Source: Leisingera sp. ANG-M7
GTDB lineage: Bacteria > Pseudomonadota > Alphaproteobacteria > Rhodobacterales > Rhodobacteraceae
Assembly (NCBI RefSeq): GCF_000813965.1
Contig: NZ_JWLI01000011.1
Location: 124,001 to 188,000 of the forward strand
Length of the DNA: 64,000 bases
Direction: 5' to 3'
Part shown: positions 45,154 to 52,880 of the stretch, one piece after another
Layout of the letters: every line of letters begins with the position of its first letter
Numbering within the stretch: position 1 is the first letter of the stretch
The notes under the pieces: model-generated
Database searches by the model: none
What the model was told of the DNA's origin: nothing
What the model saw: the letters and a program-made list of their open reading frames with translations, nothing else
Program-made: the position numbers and the translations under genes

Positions 45154-45426
45154 ATGCTCATCGCATTGATCGCCCGCGACAAACCCGGCCATCTGCAGAC
45201 CCGGCTCGACAACCGTGACGCCCATCTGGCCTATATCAACGACACTGGCGCCGTGGCACAGGCGGGCCCGCTGCTGGATCAGGATGGCAATATGGCCGGT
45301 TCCCTGATTATTCTGGACGTCGAAGACATGGCAGCGGGCGAAGCCTGGGCGGCGAATGACCCCTACAAAAAAGCCGGCCTGTTTGAAGCTGTCGAACTGA
45401 TCACATGGAAAAAGGTCATCGGCTGA
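45154..45426 (+). CDS. YciI-family protein
   Basis: 90 residues of the YCII-related ferredoxin-like fold: LIALIARDKPGHLQTRLDNR at the start, a conserved His-Asp region (DAHLAYINDTGAVAQAGPLL) and GSLIILDVEDMAAGEAWAAN, DPYKKAGLFEAVE. The family is small and its reaction is mostly unknown. Lies one base after gpsA and couples to the EVE-domain gene by a TGATG overlap. Confidence 0.85.
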   Translation: MLIALIARDKPGHLQTRLDNRDAHLAYINDTGAVAQAGPLLDQDGNMAGSLIILDVEDMAAGEAWAANDPYKKAGLFEAVELITWKKVIG

Positions 45427-45848
45427 TGCGCTACTGGCTGTTCAAATCCGAACCCTCCACCTGGAGCTGGGATAACCAGGTTGCCAAAGGGGACGCAGGC
45501 GAGGAATGGGACGGCGTGCGCAACTACCAGGCGCGCAACTTTATGCGCGAGATGAAAATTGGCGACCGCGGCTTTTTCTATCATTCGCAGAAAGAGAAAT
45601 CCGTGGTTGGCATTGTTGAGGTATGCGCGGAGGCGCATCCCGACAGCACCACCGAGGACGACCGTTGGGAATGCGTGGACATCAAGGCGCTGCGCCCCTT
45701 TGCCAAGCCGGTCAGTCTGGATCAGATCAAGGCCGACCTGCGGTTGGAGGAGATGGTGCTGGTGAAAAACTCCCGCCTGTCGGTGCAGCCGGTGAGCGAG
45801 GCCGAATGGGCCGCCATCTGCGCGCTGGGGGAGACAGACCCCGGCTGA
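45426..45848 (+). CDS. EVE domain-containing protein
   Basis: 140 residues, start at the ATG overlapping the YciI gene stop. The EVE (PUA-like) core is clear: YWLFKSEPSTWSWDNQVAKG, WDGVRNYQARNFMREMKIGD, RGFFYHSQKEKSVVGIVEV. EVE domains bind modified bases in DNA or RNA and are close to YTH domains. This stand-alone form is widespread in proteobacteria; its target is unknown. tsaD upstream is a tRNA-modification gene, a loose contextual link. Confidence 0.9.
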   Translation: MRYWLFKSEPSTWSWDNQVAKGDAGEEWDGVRNYQARNFMREMKIGDRGFFYHSQKEKSVVGIVEVCAEAHPDSTTEDDRWECVDIKALRPFAKPVSLDQIKADLRLEEMVLVKNSRLSVQPVSEAEWAAICALGETDPG

Positions 45849-45894
45849 TCTGCCACTCTGCTCTCAAGTGGCTGAAACCATTGAGGAGAGCTTT

Positions 45895-46284
45895 ATGCTG
45901 AGTGTGATTGTTGCAGCAGCGGCGGCGTTTGTGCTGGGCGCTGTTTACTACGGTGCATTGGCCAAGCCGTGGATCGAAGCGTCAGGCGTTGAAATTGACG
46001 AGAGCGGCAAACCGAAGGGCGGGCAAAGTCCGATGATCTTTGCCATGGCCTTTGTCTTGCAGCTGATTGTGGCTGGCATGATGCGCCATGTGTTCAGCCT
46101 GTCAGGCATCGAAACCCTGGGTGCAGGGCTGGTCGGCGGCGCCGGCGTCGGTCTGTTTTTCATCAGCCCTTGGATTGCGCTCAATAATATGTACGGGATG
46201 CGGCCGGTGAAACTGACGCTGATTGATGGCGGATATGCAACGCTGGCCTGCGCGGCGGCCGGTCTGGTGCTGACGCTGTTCTAA
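45895..46284 (+). CDS. DUF1761 membrane protein
   Basis: 129 residues from an ATG with GAGGAGAG just upstream; an in-frame GTG 27 bases earlier is less likely. Four hydrophobic segments (VIVAAAAAFVLGAVYYGAL, FAMAFVLQLIVAGMMRHVF, GAGVGLFFISPWIALNNMY, ATLACAAAGLVLTLF) match the DUF1761 pattern including the YYG and NNMYGMRP motifs. Function unknown. It stands between the EVE gene and a terminator. Confidence 0.8.
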   Translation: MLSVIVAAAAAFVLGAVYYGALAKPWIEASGVEIDESGKPKGGQSPMIFAMAFVLQLIVAGMMRHVFSLSGIETLGAGLVGGAGVGLFFISPWIALNNMYGMRPVKLTLIDGGYATLACAAAGLVLTLF

Positions 46285-46307
46285 GCTGACACGGATCTGA
46301 AATGAAA

Positions 46308-46343
46308 AAGGGAAGGACCTGAGGACAATCAGGACCTTCCCTT
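46308..46343 (+). terminator. Terminator after the DUF1761 gene
   Basis: 15-base-pair stem with one mismatch (arms 46308-46322 and 46329-46343), GGACAA loop; the right arm ends in CCCTT with no long T run. It lies 24 bases after the stop. Confidence 0.6.
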
Positions 46344-46668
46344 CCACCCCGCGTGCTCCACTATCCACCACACGCGTATGAAAATCTGGTTCCTGGCCGT
46401 CCTGGCCGGTTTCTTAGGTATAGGCCGCCCAGCGCCGATTCCGCAAAGCAATAACCCGGACAATGCGAGCTAAATCAGAAGTGACGGGAAGCAAACCGGA
46501 AGGTTTCATCTTGAGGTATTGCCAGCTGAGCCGCGTCCTTCCTCCGGGTCCACAGTTCCAGATCCCTCAATCGCGTTGCCGCCGCCATTCGCTACCAGAG
46601 CGGATGCCTTTCCGGGCCAGGGACCTATATTGAGGCCTGCGTACCAGTGACACGGAGGAGGTTATCCT
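46344..46668. other. Intergenic stretch with one candidate micro-ORF
   Basis: About 325 bases upstream of the DUF4242 gene. Apart from a 31-codon frame at 46378-46473 I see no gene, RNA or repeat. It should hold the promoter of the DUF4242 gene, whose own ribosome site is AGGAGG (46647-46657 area). Confidence 0.4.
46378..46473 (+). CDS. Candidate 31-residue secreted or membrane peptide
   Basis: ATG to TAA frame encoding a Lys then a hydrophobic run (MKIWFLAVLAGFLGIG) followed by a polar Pro/Asn tail. It looks like a signal-anchor micropeptide, but there is no clear Shine-Dalgarno and it may be chance. It follows the DUF1761 terminator by 34 bases. Confidence 0.18.
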   Translation: MKIWFLAVLAGFLGIGRPAPIPQSNNPDNAS

Positions 46669-46941
46669 ATGCAAAGGTTTCTCATCGAACGGGACATCCC
46701 GAAGGTCGGCAGCATGAGCGGTGAAGAACTTGGCGGCGCTGCGCGCACCTCCAATGACGCGCTGGCCAAACTGGCCCCGCGGGTCCAATGGCAGCATTCC
46801 TACGTTGCCGGCGACAAAACATTCTGCATTTACCTGGCCGACTCCGAAGACGCGATACATGAACACGCGAAGCTGAGCGGCTTCCCAGCCAGTAAAATCA
46901 CTAGAATCGAAACTGTCATCGACCCCACCACCGGCAAATAG
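46669..46941 (+). CDS. DUF4242 (SCO4226-type) small protein
   Basis: 90 residues preceded by a strong GGAGG site. Start RFLIERDIPKVGSMSGEELG and the pattern WQHSYVAGDKTFCIYLADSE, DAIHEHAKLSGFPASKITRI match the DUF4242 family, whose Streptomyces member SCO4226 binds nickel. The ferredoxin-like dimer is expected. The physiological role is unknown. Convergent with ahcY, which ends 68 bases away. Confidence 0.82.
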   Translation: MQRFLIERDIPKVGSMSGEELGGAARTSNDALAKLAPRVQWQHSYVAGDKTFCIYLADSEDAIHEHAKLSGFPASKITRIETVIDPTTGK

Positions 46942-46960
46942 GCAAACCAGCAAAAGAAAA

Positions 46961-46990
46961 GCGCCGCCGGATTTCCCCGGCGACGCTCTG
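46961..46990 (-). terminator. Terminator after ahcY
   Basis: Stem GCGCCGCCGG (46961-46970) with CCGGCGACGC (46981-46990), one mismatch; on the minus strand the stem is followed by TTTTCTTTTG. It lies 19 bases past the ahcY stop. Confidence 0.75.
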
Positions 46991-47009
46991 GAAGTTCTGC
47001 TTTTACCGC

Positions 47010-48398
47010 TTAGTAGCGGTAGTGCTCCGGCTTGAACGGGCCTTCCGGTTTGACGCCGATATAGGCGGCCTGTTCAGAGCTCAGCTGGGTCAGCTTGACG
47101 CCGATGCGGCCCAGGTGCAGGCGGGCGACTTTTTCGTCCAGGTGCTTGGGCAGGATGTAGACGTCGTTTTCGTAGTGGTCGCCGCGGGTCCAAAGTTCGA
47201 TCTGGGCCAGCACCTGGTTGGTGAAGGACGCAGACATCACAAAAGACGGGTGGCCGGTGGCGTTGCCGAGGTTCAGCAGACGGCCTTCGGACAGCAGGAT
47301 CAGACGGTTGCCCGAGGGCATCTCGATCATATCGACCTGATCCTTGATGTTGGTCCATTTGTGGTTCTTCAGCGCGGCGACCTGGATCTCGTTATCGAAG
47401 TGGCCGATGTTGCCGACAATCGCCATGTCCTTCATCTCGCGCATGTGCTCGATGCGGATCACGTCCTTGTTGCCAGTGGTGGTGATGAACACGTCAGCGG
47501 TGGCGACCTCATCTTCCAGCAAGGTGACTTCGAAACCATCCATGGCGGCCTGCAGAGCGCAGATCGGATCGGCTTCGGTGACTTTCACGCGGGCACCGGC
47601 GCCGCGCAGGGACGCCGCCGAACCTTTGCCGACGTCGCCATAGCCACAGACCACGGCAACCTTGCCGGCCATCATGGTGTCGGTGGCCCGGCGGATGCCG
47701 TCGACCAGCGATTCCTTGCAGCCGTATTTGTTATCGAATTTCGACTTGGTGACAGAGTCGTTCACGTTGATCGCCGGGAACGGCAGCTGGCCGTTTTTCT
47801 GCAGATCATACAGGCGGTGAACGCCGGTGGTGGTTTCCTCGGACACGCCGAGGATTGCGTCGCGGGTCTTGGTGAACCAGCCGGGCGATGCTTCCATGCG
47901 CTTCATAATCTGCGCCTTGATGACCGCTTCTTCCTCGGACTGCGGCACCGGGATGATCTCCTCGCCCGCTTCGGCGCGGGCGCCCAGCAGCACGTAAAGG
48001 GTGGCGTCGCCGCCATCATCCAGGATCAGGTTGGCACCTTCGGGGAACATGAAGGATTTGTCGAGGTAATCCCAGTGCTCTTCCAGGGTCTGGCCCTTGA
48101 TCGCAAAGACCGGAATGCCGGCCTCGGCAATTGCCGCGGCGGCGTGGTCCTGGGTCGAGAAGATGTTGCAGGAGGCCCAGCGCACATCCGCACCCAGCGC
48201 CACCAGCGTCTCGATCAGAACCGCGGTCTGAATGGTCATGTGCAGCGAGCCGACGATACGCGCACCTTTCAGCGGTTTGCTTTCGCCGTATTCCTCGCGC
48301 AGGGCCATCAGGCCCGGCATTTCGGTTTCGGCGATGTCCAGCTCTTTGCGGCCAAAGCCTGCCAGCGCGATGTCCTTGACGATATAATCCCCGGCCAT
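47010..48398 (-). CDS. ahcY: Adenosylhomocysteinase AhcY
   Basis: 462 residues from the ATG with GGAGCA upstream; a slightly earlier ATG (48410) is possible. Substrate and NAD-binding regions are conserved: [36 protein letters not shown], the Rossmann motif [18 protein letters not shown], and the C-terminal [13 protein letters not shown]. It hydrolyses S-adenosylhomocysteine to adenosine and homocysteine, keeping methylation going. A palindrome GTTGATATTCAAC (48454-48466) lies in its leader, 56 bases upstream. Confidence 0.97.
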   Translation of the reverse strand: MAGDYIVKDIALAGFGRKELDIAETEMPGLMALREEYGESKPLKGARIVGSLHMTIQTAVLIETLVALGADVRWASCNIFSTQDHAAAAIAEAGIPVFAIKGQTLEEHWDYLDKSFMFPEGANLILDDGGDATLYVLLGARAEAGEEIIPVPQSEEEAVIKAQIMKRMEASPGWFTKTRDAILGVSEETTTGVHRLYDLQKNGQLPFPAINVNDSVTKSKFDNKYGCKESLVDGIRRATDTMMAGKVAVVCGYGDVGKGSAASLRGAGARVKVTEADPICALQAAMDGFEVTLLEDEVATADVFITTTGNKDVIRIEHMREMKDMAIVGNIGHFDNEIQVAALKNHKWTNIKDQVDMIEMPSGNRLILLSEGRLLNLGNATGHPSFVMSASFTNQVLAQIELWTRGDHYENDVYILPKHLDEKVARLHLGRIGVKLTQLSSEQAAYIGVKPEGPFKPEHYRY

Positions 48399-48548
48399 AG
48401 TCTGCTCCATTCCGGTTACGAGTACACTTGGTGCAGGGCCTAGCACTGCAATAGTTGATATTCAACGAAGATACCCGCAGCCGGAGCCGATGGCTCAGGC
48501 TTTTCGACTTGTGTCAGGTAGGAGGGGAAGCCTGTCAGGCGGCCTCTT

Positions 48549-48863
48549 TCAGCTTGGCGTGCCCAGGTCAGGCGCTTTTTCCGCAATGTGGAAAAAGGAG
48601 GATCCAGTTGCGACAACGCAGCTGATCCCGTTTGCATGTGTGACCAGAACCGTGAATGTACCGGTTTCATCCGAAGACCAAACTTCAATCACTGTCGCTT
48701 CCGGGCGGCTTTTCTGCAATCCGCCGGCAGTCAGCCGCTCGGAGTATCCGCTTTCCAGTTTTTGCGTCATGACCTCACGGTCGCCGCAGCTGGCTGCCAA
48801 GGCCGGCGGCGCTGTCGCTGCCATGCCGAACAACAGGGAAAGACCAAGTAAACGCTTGAACAT
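48549..48863 (-). CDS. Small exported protein of unknown function
   Basis: 104 residues with GGAG well placed before the ATG. A clear signal peptide (LLGLSLLFGMAATAPPALAA) precedes an 80-residue domain with two cysteines (SCGDRE and ISCVVA) that could form a disulfide in the periplasm. Conserved-looking core: REVMTQKLESGYSERLTAGG, VIEVWSSDETGTFTVLVTH. The latter resembles small roseobacter periplasmic proteins, but I know no function. It lies alone upstream of ahcY on the same strand. Confidence 0.72.
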   Translation of the reverse strand: MFKRLLGLSLLFGMAATAPPALAASCGDREVMTQKLESGYSERLTAGGLQKSRPEATVIEVWSSDETGTFTVLVTHANGISCVVATGSSFFHIAEKAPDLGTPS

Positions 48864-49092
48864 GACAAACTCCTTTCTGTTGCGTGTCAGTTCGCAAAAG
48901 GGGTTTGCCGCAGGGAGGGGGCGGTGCCCCTTGTCCCTTTAATATTGGTTCGGGAGGCACCTTTTTCAAACTCACGCGGCATAAACTGCCCGTTTTCATC
49001 CGTGTTCGCGCAAACACTCAAAGGACGGCAAGCATTGCCCGCTAATGCCCCAGAAGGTAGTCAATGGGGGAATACAGTGACAGGACAACCCC

Positions 49093-49689
49093 ATGCCCTC
49101 CAAACCCGCCCGCGCCTGGCAGCGTATGCTATCCGGCCGCCGACTGGACCTGCTGGATCCAACGCCCGTCGATATCGAGATAGAAGATATTGCGCACGGG
49201 CTGGCCTTTGTGGCGCGCTGGAACGGCCAGACGATGGGGGATTTTGCCTATTCGGTGGCTGAGCATTCGCTGCTGGTCGAGGACATTTTTTCGCGGATGC
49301 AGCCCAACGCACCGATCAAATGGCGGCTGGCAGCGCTGCTGCATGATGCGCCGGAATATGTGATCGGCGACATGATCTCTCCTGTGAAGGCCGCAGTCGG
49401 TCCCGGTTACGGGGATCTGGATCAGCGGCTGACTGCTGCCATCCACCTGCGGTTCGGGCTGCCGGCGGCGCTGCCCAAAACGGTGAAGACGCAGATCAAG
49501 CGGGCGGACAAGGTCAGCGCCTGGATGGAAGCGGTGCAGATCGCGGGGTTTTCAGAGAAAGAAGCCGGCAAGTTCTTTGGCCGCCCGAATGCCGAGATTG
49601 CCGACGGCCTGCACATCCGCCTGCGCCCGCCGGTCGAAGTGCGGCAGGATTTCATTGCCCGGCACGAGGCGCTTTTGCGGCAGATGTGA
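49093..49689 (+). CDS. HD-domain hydrolase, YfbR (5'-nucleotidase)-like
   Basis: 198 residues. HD signature: AYSVAEHSLLVEDIF supplies the first His, LAALLHDAPEYVIGDMISPV the HD pair, and QIKRADKVSAWMEAVQIAGF the final Asp. Members of this group hydrolyse deoxynucleoside monophosphates. The N-terminal LSGRRLDLLDPTPVDIEIED is typical of alphaproteobacterial members. It has no close operon partner. Confidence 0.85.
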   Translation: MPSKPARAWQRMLSGRRLDLLDPTPVDIEIEDIAHGLAFVARWNGQTMGDFAYSVAEHSLLVEDIFSRMQPNAPIKWRLAALLHDAPEYVIGDMISPVKAAVGPGYGDLDQRLTAAIHLRFGLPAALPKTVKTQIKRADKVSAWMEAVQIAGFSEKEAGKFFGRPNAEIADGLHIRLRPPVEVRQDFIARHEALLRQM

Positions 49690-50025
49690 CCGGAACGGGG
49701 TTTACCCAGCCAAGGCGATGCCCTGCCGGTGTTTTCATTCGTTGTCCTGCTGCATGTGCTGCGTAGGAGCCTGTGCAAGTTAAGGATGGCGGCGCCGCCA
49801 AGGGGCGGAGGCGGGACGGGAGTTTCCCCCCGCACGCGAAACGTCGTCAGTGCGTGCCCCTGCCACAGAACCCTGTTCCAAAGTGCCGGAGGTGTCAGGC
49901 CCGGCGGTTGACCGCGATCAATTGGGACTATGCCGCACACCGCTTAAGATCCGGTGAGACCAGCGTACTCAGGGTGCGCAACACCCTGTGGTGCAAGGTG
50001 TTATCCCTTGCCCGATCTGAAATAC
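49690..50025. other. Gene-free stretch between HD hydrolase and regA
   Basis: About 335 bases between convergent genes. Frames on both strands are short, rich in Pro, Gly and Arg, and without ribosome sites. A GC-rich GGCGGC...CCGCC patch lies near 49785-49820. I see no identifiable feature. Confidence 0.45.
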
Positions 50026-50580
50026 TCAGCGCGGGCTGCGCTTGGCGAGGATCCGCTGCAGGGTGCGGCGGTGCATGTTCAGCCGACGGGCGGTTTCCGA
50101 AACATTGCGGTCGCAGAGCTCATAGATCCGCTGGATATGTTCCCAGCGCACCCGGTCAGCGCTCATCGGGTTTTCCGGCGGCGGCGGCAGCTCATCTCCG
50201 GTGGACAGCAGCGCGTTCATGATGTCGGTGGCATCGGCCGGCTTGGACAGGTAATCCGTCGCGCCAATCTTGACCGCTGCAACGGCCGTGGCGATTGCGC
50301 CATAGCCGGTCAGCACTACAACCCGGCTGTCGGGGCGTTTCTCGCGCAGCACCTCGACAACATCCAGGCCGTTGCCGTCCTCCAGTCGCAGATCAACCAC
50401 CGCATAGGCCGGCGGGCGAGCGGTTGCGATGGCGCTGCCTGCGGCGACAGAGCCTGCGGTCTCCACCTCAAAACCGCGTTTCTCCATTGCCTTGGCCAAG
50501 CGCCGCAGAAACGGCTCGTCATCATCTACGAGCAGCAATGTCTTGTCAGGTCCAATTTCCTGAAGAGCAGTTTCGGCCAT
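50026..50580 (-). CDS. regA: Redox response regulator RegA/PrrA/ActR
   Basis: 184 residues, the exact family length. Receiver domain with acidic pocket DDDE (19-22), phospho-acceptor D63 (AYAVVDLRLEDGNGLDVVEV) and the switch lysine in DYLSKPADATD. A Pro linker (ELPPPPENP) leads to a Fis-type helix-turn-helix (VSETARRLNMHRRTLQRILA). In Rhodobacter, RegA globally controls photosynthesis, respiration, nitrogen and carbon genes by redox state. Its kinase gene regB and senC lie next to it in the classic arrangement. Confidence 0.97.
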   Translation of the reverse strand: MAETALQEIGPDKTLLLVDDDEPFLRRLAKAMEKRGFEVETAGSVAAGSAIATARPPAYAVVDLRLEDGNGLDVVEVLREKRPDSRVVVLTGYGAIATAVAAVKIGATDYLSKPADATDIMNALLSTGDELPPPPENPMSADRVRWEHIQRIYELCDRNVSETARRLNMHRRTLQRILAKRSPR

Positions 50581-50659
50581 GCCCGGTCCTCCGCGCGGTT
50601 TTATCTATTGGCGCAAGAATATGTCCGGGCAGGGGAAAAGGTCAAACAGCTATCCTGCT

Positions 50660-51280
50660 TCAGATTTTCCCGACAAAACAGGCGGTTTTATCTGCCATCT
50701 GCTCTGCGGTTTCATCGCGGCGGAAGAACTCAACGAAGCCTTCATCCGGCATCACCAGATAGGAGAAGGTGGAATGGTCGACGAGGTAGTAATCCTCATC
50801 CCCCTCGTTCTTCTTGAAGTAGGTTTTGTAGGCCTGGCTGGCAGCCTTCACCTGCTCTATCGAACCTGTCAGCCCGATCATCTTTTCATGCAGGTTGGCG
50901 GCAAAATCACCAACGGCTTCAGGGGTATCCCGGTCCGGGTCGATGGAAATGAACACCGGCGTCACGCTGATGCCGCGCTCTGCCAGAACGTCGATGGCAT
51001 CCGCGTTGCGGGCGGCATCCATCGGGCAGACATCGGGGCAGAATGTGTAGCCGAAATAGACGATGGACGGCTCGGTAATCACATCCTTGTCGGTGACGGT
51101 TTCACCCTTGGCATTGACCAGTTCGAACGGCCCGCCGATGGTTTCCGTTCCGCCTGCGATCTGGCTGCTGCGGCACTGCGCGAATTTGTCACCCCCGCTG
51201 CCCCCACGGGTCAGAAACCAGGCGCCGCCTACTAGGGCAGCGACAAAAGCAACAGCTAGAAGAGCATAGATGCGGGTCAT
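50660..51280 (-). CDS. senC: SCO1/SenC/PrrC copper chaperone
   Basis: 206 residues with an N-terminal membrane anchor (YALLAVAFVAALVGGAWFL). Copper-binding C81 and C85 (GYTFCPDVCPMDAARNADAI) and the downstream His (VDHSTFSYLVMPDEGFVEFF) are conserved. SCO proteins load copper into cytochrome c oxidase. In the reg/prr locus it lies upstream of regA and divergent from regB, as here. Confidence 0.95.
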   Translation of the reverse strand: MTRIYALLAVAFVAALVGGAWFLTRGGSGGDKFAQCRSSQIAGGTETIGGPFELVNAKGETVTDKDVITEPSIVYFGYTFCPDVCPMDAARNADAIDVLAERGISVTPVFISIDPDRDTPEAVGDFAANLHEKMIGLTGSIEQVKAASQAYKTYFKKNEGDEDYYLVDHSTFSYLVMPDEGFVEFFRRDETAEQMADKTACFVGKI

Positions 51281-51396
51281 GGGATCACACTTTTCGTCAG
51301 GGAAGGGTTGTTGATCGTTTGCGGCGCCAGACCTATCAAGAAATACAGCCGATGCAACTGGCGCACGGCGTCACATCTGCGGGAGCACCGAACCGG

Positions 51397-52791
51397 ATGA
51401 ACGATCGACGTTTCATGCTGGCAAGCAGCCACGATCACAGTCATTGGGTCCGGCTGCGGACACTGATTTTGCTGCGGTGGGTGGCCATTGCCGGGCAGAT
51501 CACCGCTATTGCGGTGGCACAGCACCGGTTCAACCTGCAACTGGAACTGGGTTTGTGTTACCTGGCGATCGGCATCTCCGCGGCCGGCAACCTAATTGCC
51601 ATCTTCGCCTTCCCGGAAAACAAGCGCCTCAGCGAGTTTGAAAACTTCCTGATGGTTCTGTTCGACCTGCTGCAGCTCGCCTTTCTGGTGTATCTGACCG
51701 GCGGGCTGAACAACCCCTTTGCCCTGCTTGTGCTGGGACCGGTGACAATTTCCGCGGCGGTGATGGGCTTGCGCTCCACCCTGATCATCGGGGCAACAGC
51801 CATCATCCTGGTCACCCTGATGGCTGAATTCCACCTGCCGTTGCGGACTGAGCAGGGGTTTATCCTGCGGATCCCGGATGTGTTCATTTTCGGCAACTGG
51901 ATCGCCATCGTCATCGCGATTCTTTTTATCGGTGCCTATTCCTTCCGCGTCAGTAACGAGATGCGGCTGATGTCGGACGCACTAAGCGCCACCCAACTGG
52001 CCTTGTCACGCGAACAGAAACTGACTGATCTGGGTGGTGTGGTGGCCGCAGCAGCGCATGAGCTGGGAACACCGCTGGCCACCATTAAACTGACCAGCGC
52101 CGAGCTGATCGAAGAACTGGACGACCGCCCGGACCTGCGCGAGGATGCTGCCCTGATCCGCGAACAGGCTGACCGCTGCCGGGATATCCTGCGCAGCATG
52201 GGGCGGGCAGGCAAAGACGACCTGCACCTGCGCCAGGCTCCTCTTTCAACCCTAGTGACCGAAGCCGCAGAGCCGCACATGCATCGCGGCAAGGCTGTCC
52301 TTTATCACGAGGAACCGCTGGAAGGCGGTGATTTTCAGCAGCCCACTGTCCTGCGCAAGCCAGAGATCATTCACGGGCTGCGCAATCTGGTCCAGAACGC
52401 GGTGGATTTCTCGAAATCCACCGTTTGGATCAATGCAGCCTGGAACGACGAGCGTATCGTTCTTCTGATCAGCGACGATGGCCAAGGCTTTCCGCCGCAT
52501 CTGCTCGGCCGCATCGGAGACCCGTTTGTGCGCCGCCGCCGGGGGGAAAGCGAACTGAAGCAGCGTCCGGAGTATGAGGGCATGGGGTTGGGGCTTTTCA
52601 TTGCCAAGACACTGCTCCAGCGCACCGGGGCGCGGCTGAAGTTCGCCAATGACTGGGACCAGATCCATAGTGCAGCACATGCGCCCGAAGGGCGCGGTGC
52701 CATCGTTGAAGTGGTCTGGCCGCGCGAAAAAATCGACGCCATAGAAGCAGGAGGCCCTGTTACCGGCAAAAATTTGCCTTTAGAAATTTAA
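51397..52791 (+). CDS. regB: Redox sensor histidine kinase RegB/PrrB/ActS
   Basis: 464 residues from an ATG 9 bases after GGGAGC; earlier in-frame starts (51319, 51352) would add up to 26 residues. Six membrane segments (about 22-185) include the quinone-binding heptad GGLNNPF at 102-108. The phospho-acceptor His221 (AAAAHELGTPLATIKL) and a redox Cys261 (ADRCRDILRSM), equivalent to the RegB sulfenylation cysteine, are present; the kinase domain ends with EGMGLGLFIAKTLLQRTGAR. It phosphorylates RegA in response to the respiratory redox state. It is divergent from senC-regA. Confidence 0.96.
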   Translation: MNDRRFMLASSHDHSHWVRLRTLILLRWVAIAGQITAIAVAQHRFNLQLELGLCYLAIGISAAGNLIAIFAFPENKRLSEFENFLMVLFDLLQLAFLVYLTGGLNNPFALLVLGPVTISAAVMGLRSTLIIGATAIILVTLMAEFHLPLRTEQGFILRIPDVFIFGNWIAIVIAILFIGAYSFRVSNEMRLMSDALSATQLALSREQKLTDLGGVVAAAAHELGTPLATIKLTSAELIEELDDRPDLREDAALIREQADRCRDILRSMGRAGKDDLHLRQAPLSTLVTEAAEPHMHRGKAVLYHEEPLEGGDFQQPTVLRKPEIIHGLRNLVQNAVDFSKSTVWINAAWNDERIVLLISDDGQGFPPHLLGRIGDPFVRRRRGESELKQRPEYEGMGLGLFIAKTLLQRTGARLKFANDWDQIHSAAHAPEGRGAIVEVVWPREKIDAIEAGGPVTGKNLPLEI

Positions 52792-52813
52792 CTATTCACT
52801 TTTGGGAAACCAA

Positions 52814-52828
52814 TTAAACTTCATTTAA
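52814..52828. promoter_or_regulatory. Perfect CtrA-type box upstream of the DivL-like gene
   Basis: TTAA at 52814-52817 and TTAA at 52825-52828, spacer ACTTCAT, 53 bases upstream of the ATG of the PAS protein. Exact match to the CtrA consensus TTAA-N7-TTAA. The region is AT-rich, which raises the chance level, but no equivalent appears in other intergenic regions I read except at motB. Confidence 0.6.
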
Positions 52829-52880
52829 CCATTTTTAGGGAACCATGAGAGCCAACGAGAGCTGAGCTAGGCAGGAAGAC

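Noticed and set aside
47022-48443. 473-codon plus-strand frame opposite ahcY
   Set aside because: Mirror of the strongly codon-biased ahcY gene on the other strand; no family pattern.
48399-48480. SAH riboswitch upstream of ahcY
   Set aside because: The leader is short and I could not fold a matching pseudoknot; only the palindrome stands out.
49785-49820. GC-rich patch as a dispersed repeat element
   Set aside because: Only one copy noticed in this window, so there is no evidence of repetition.
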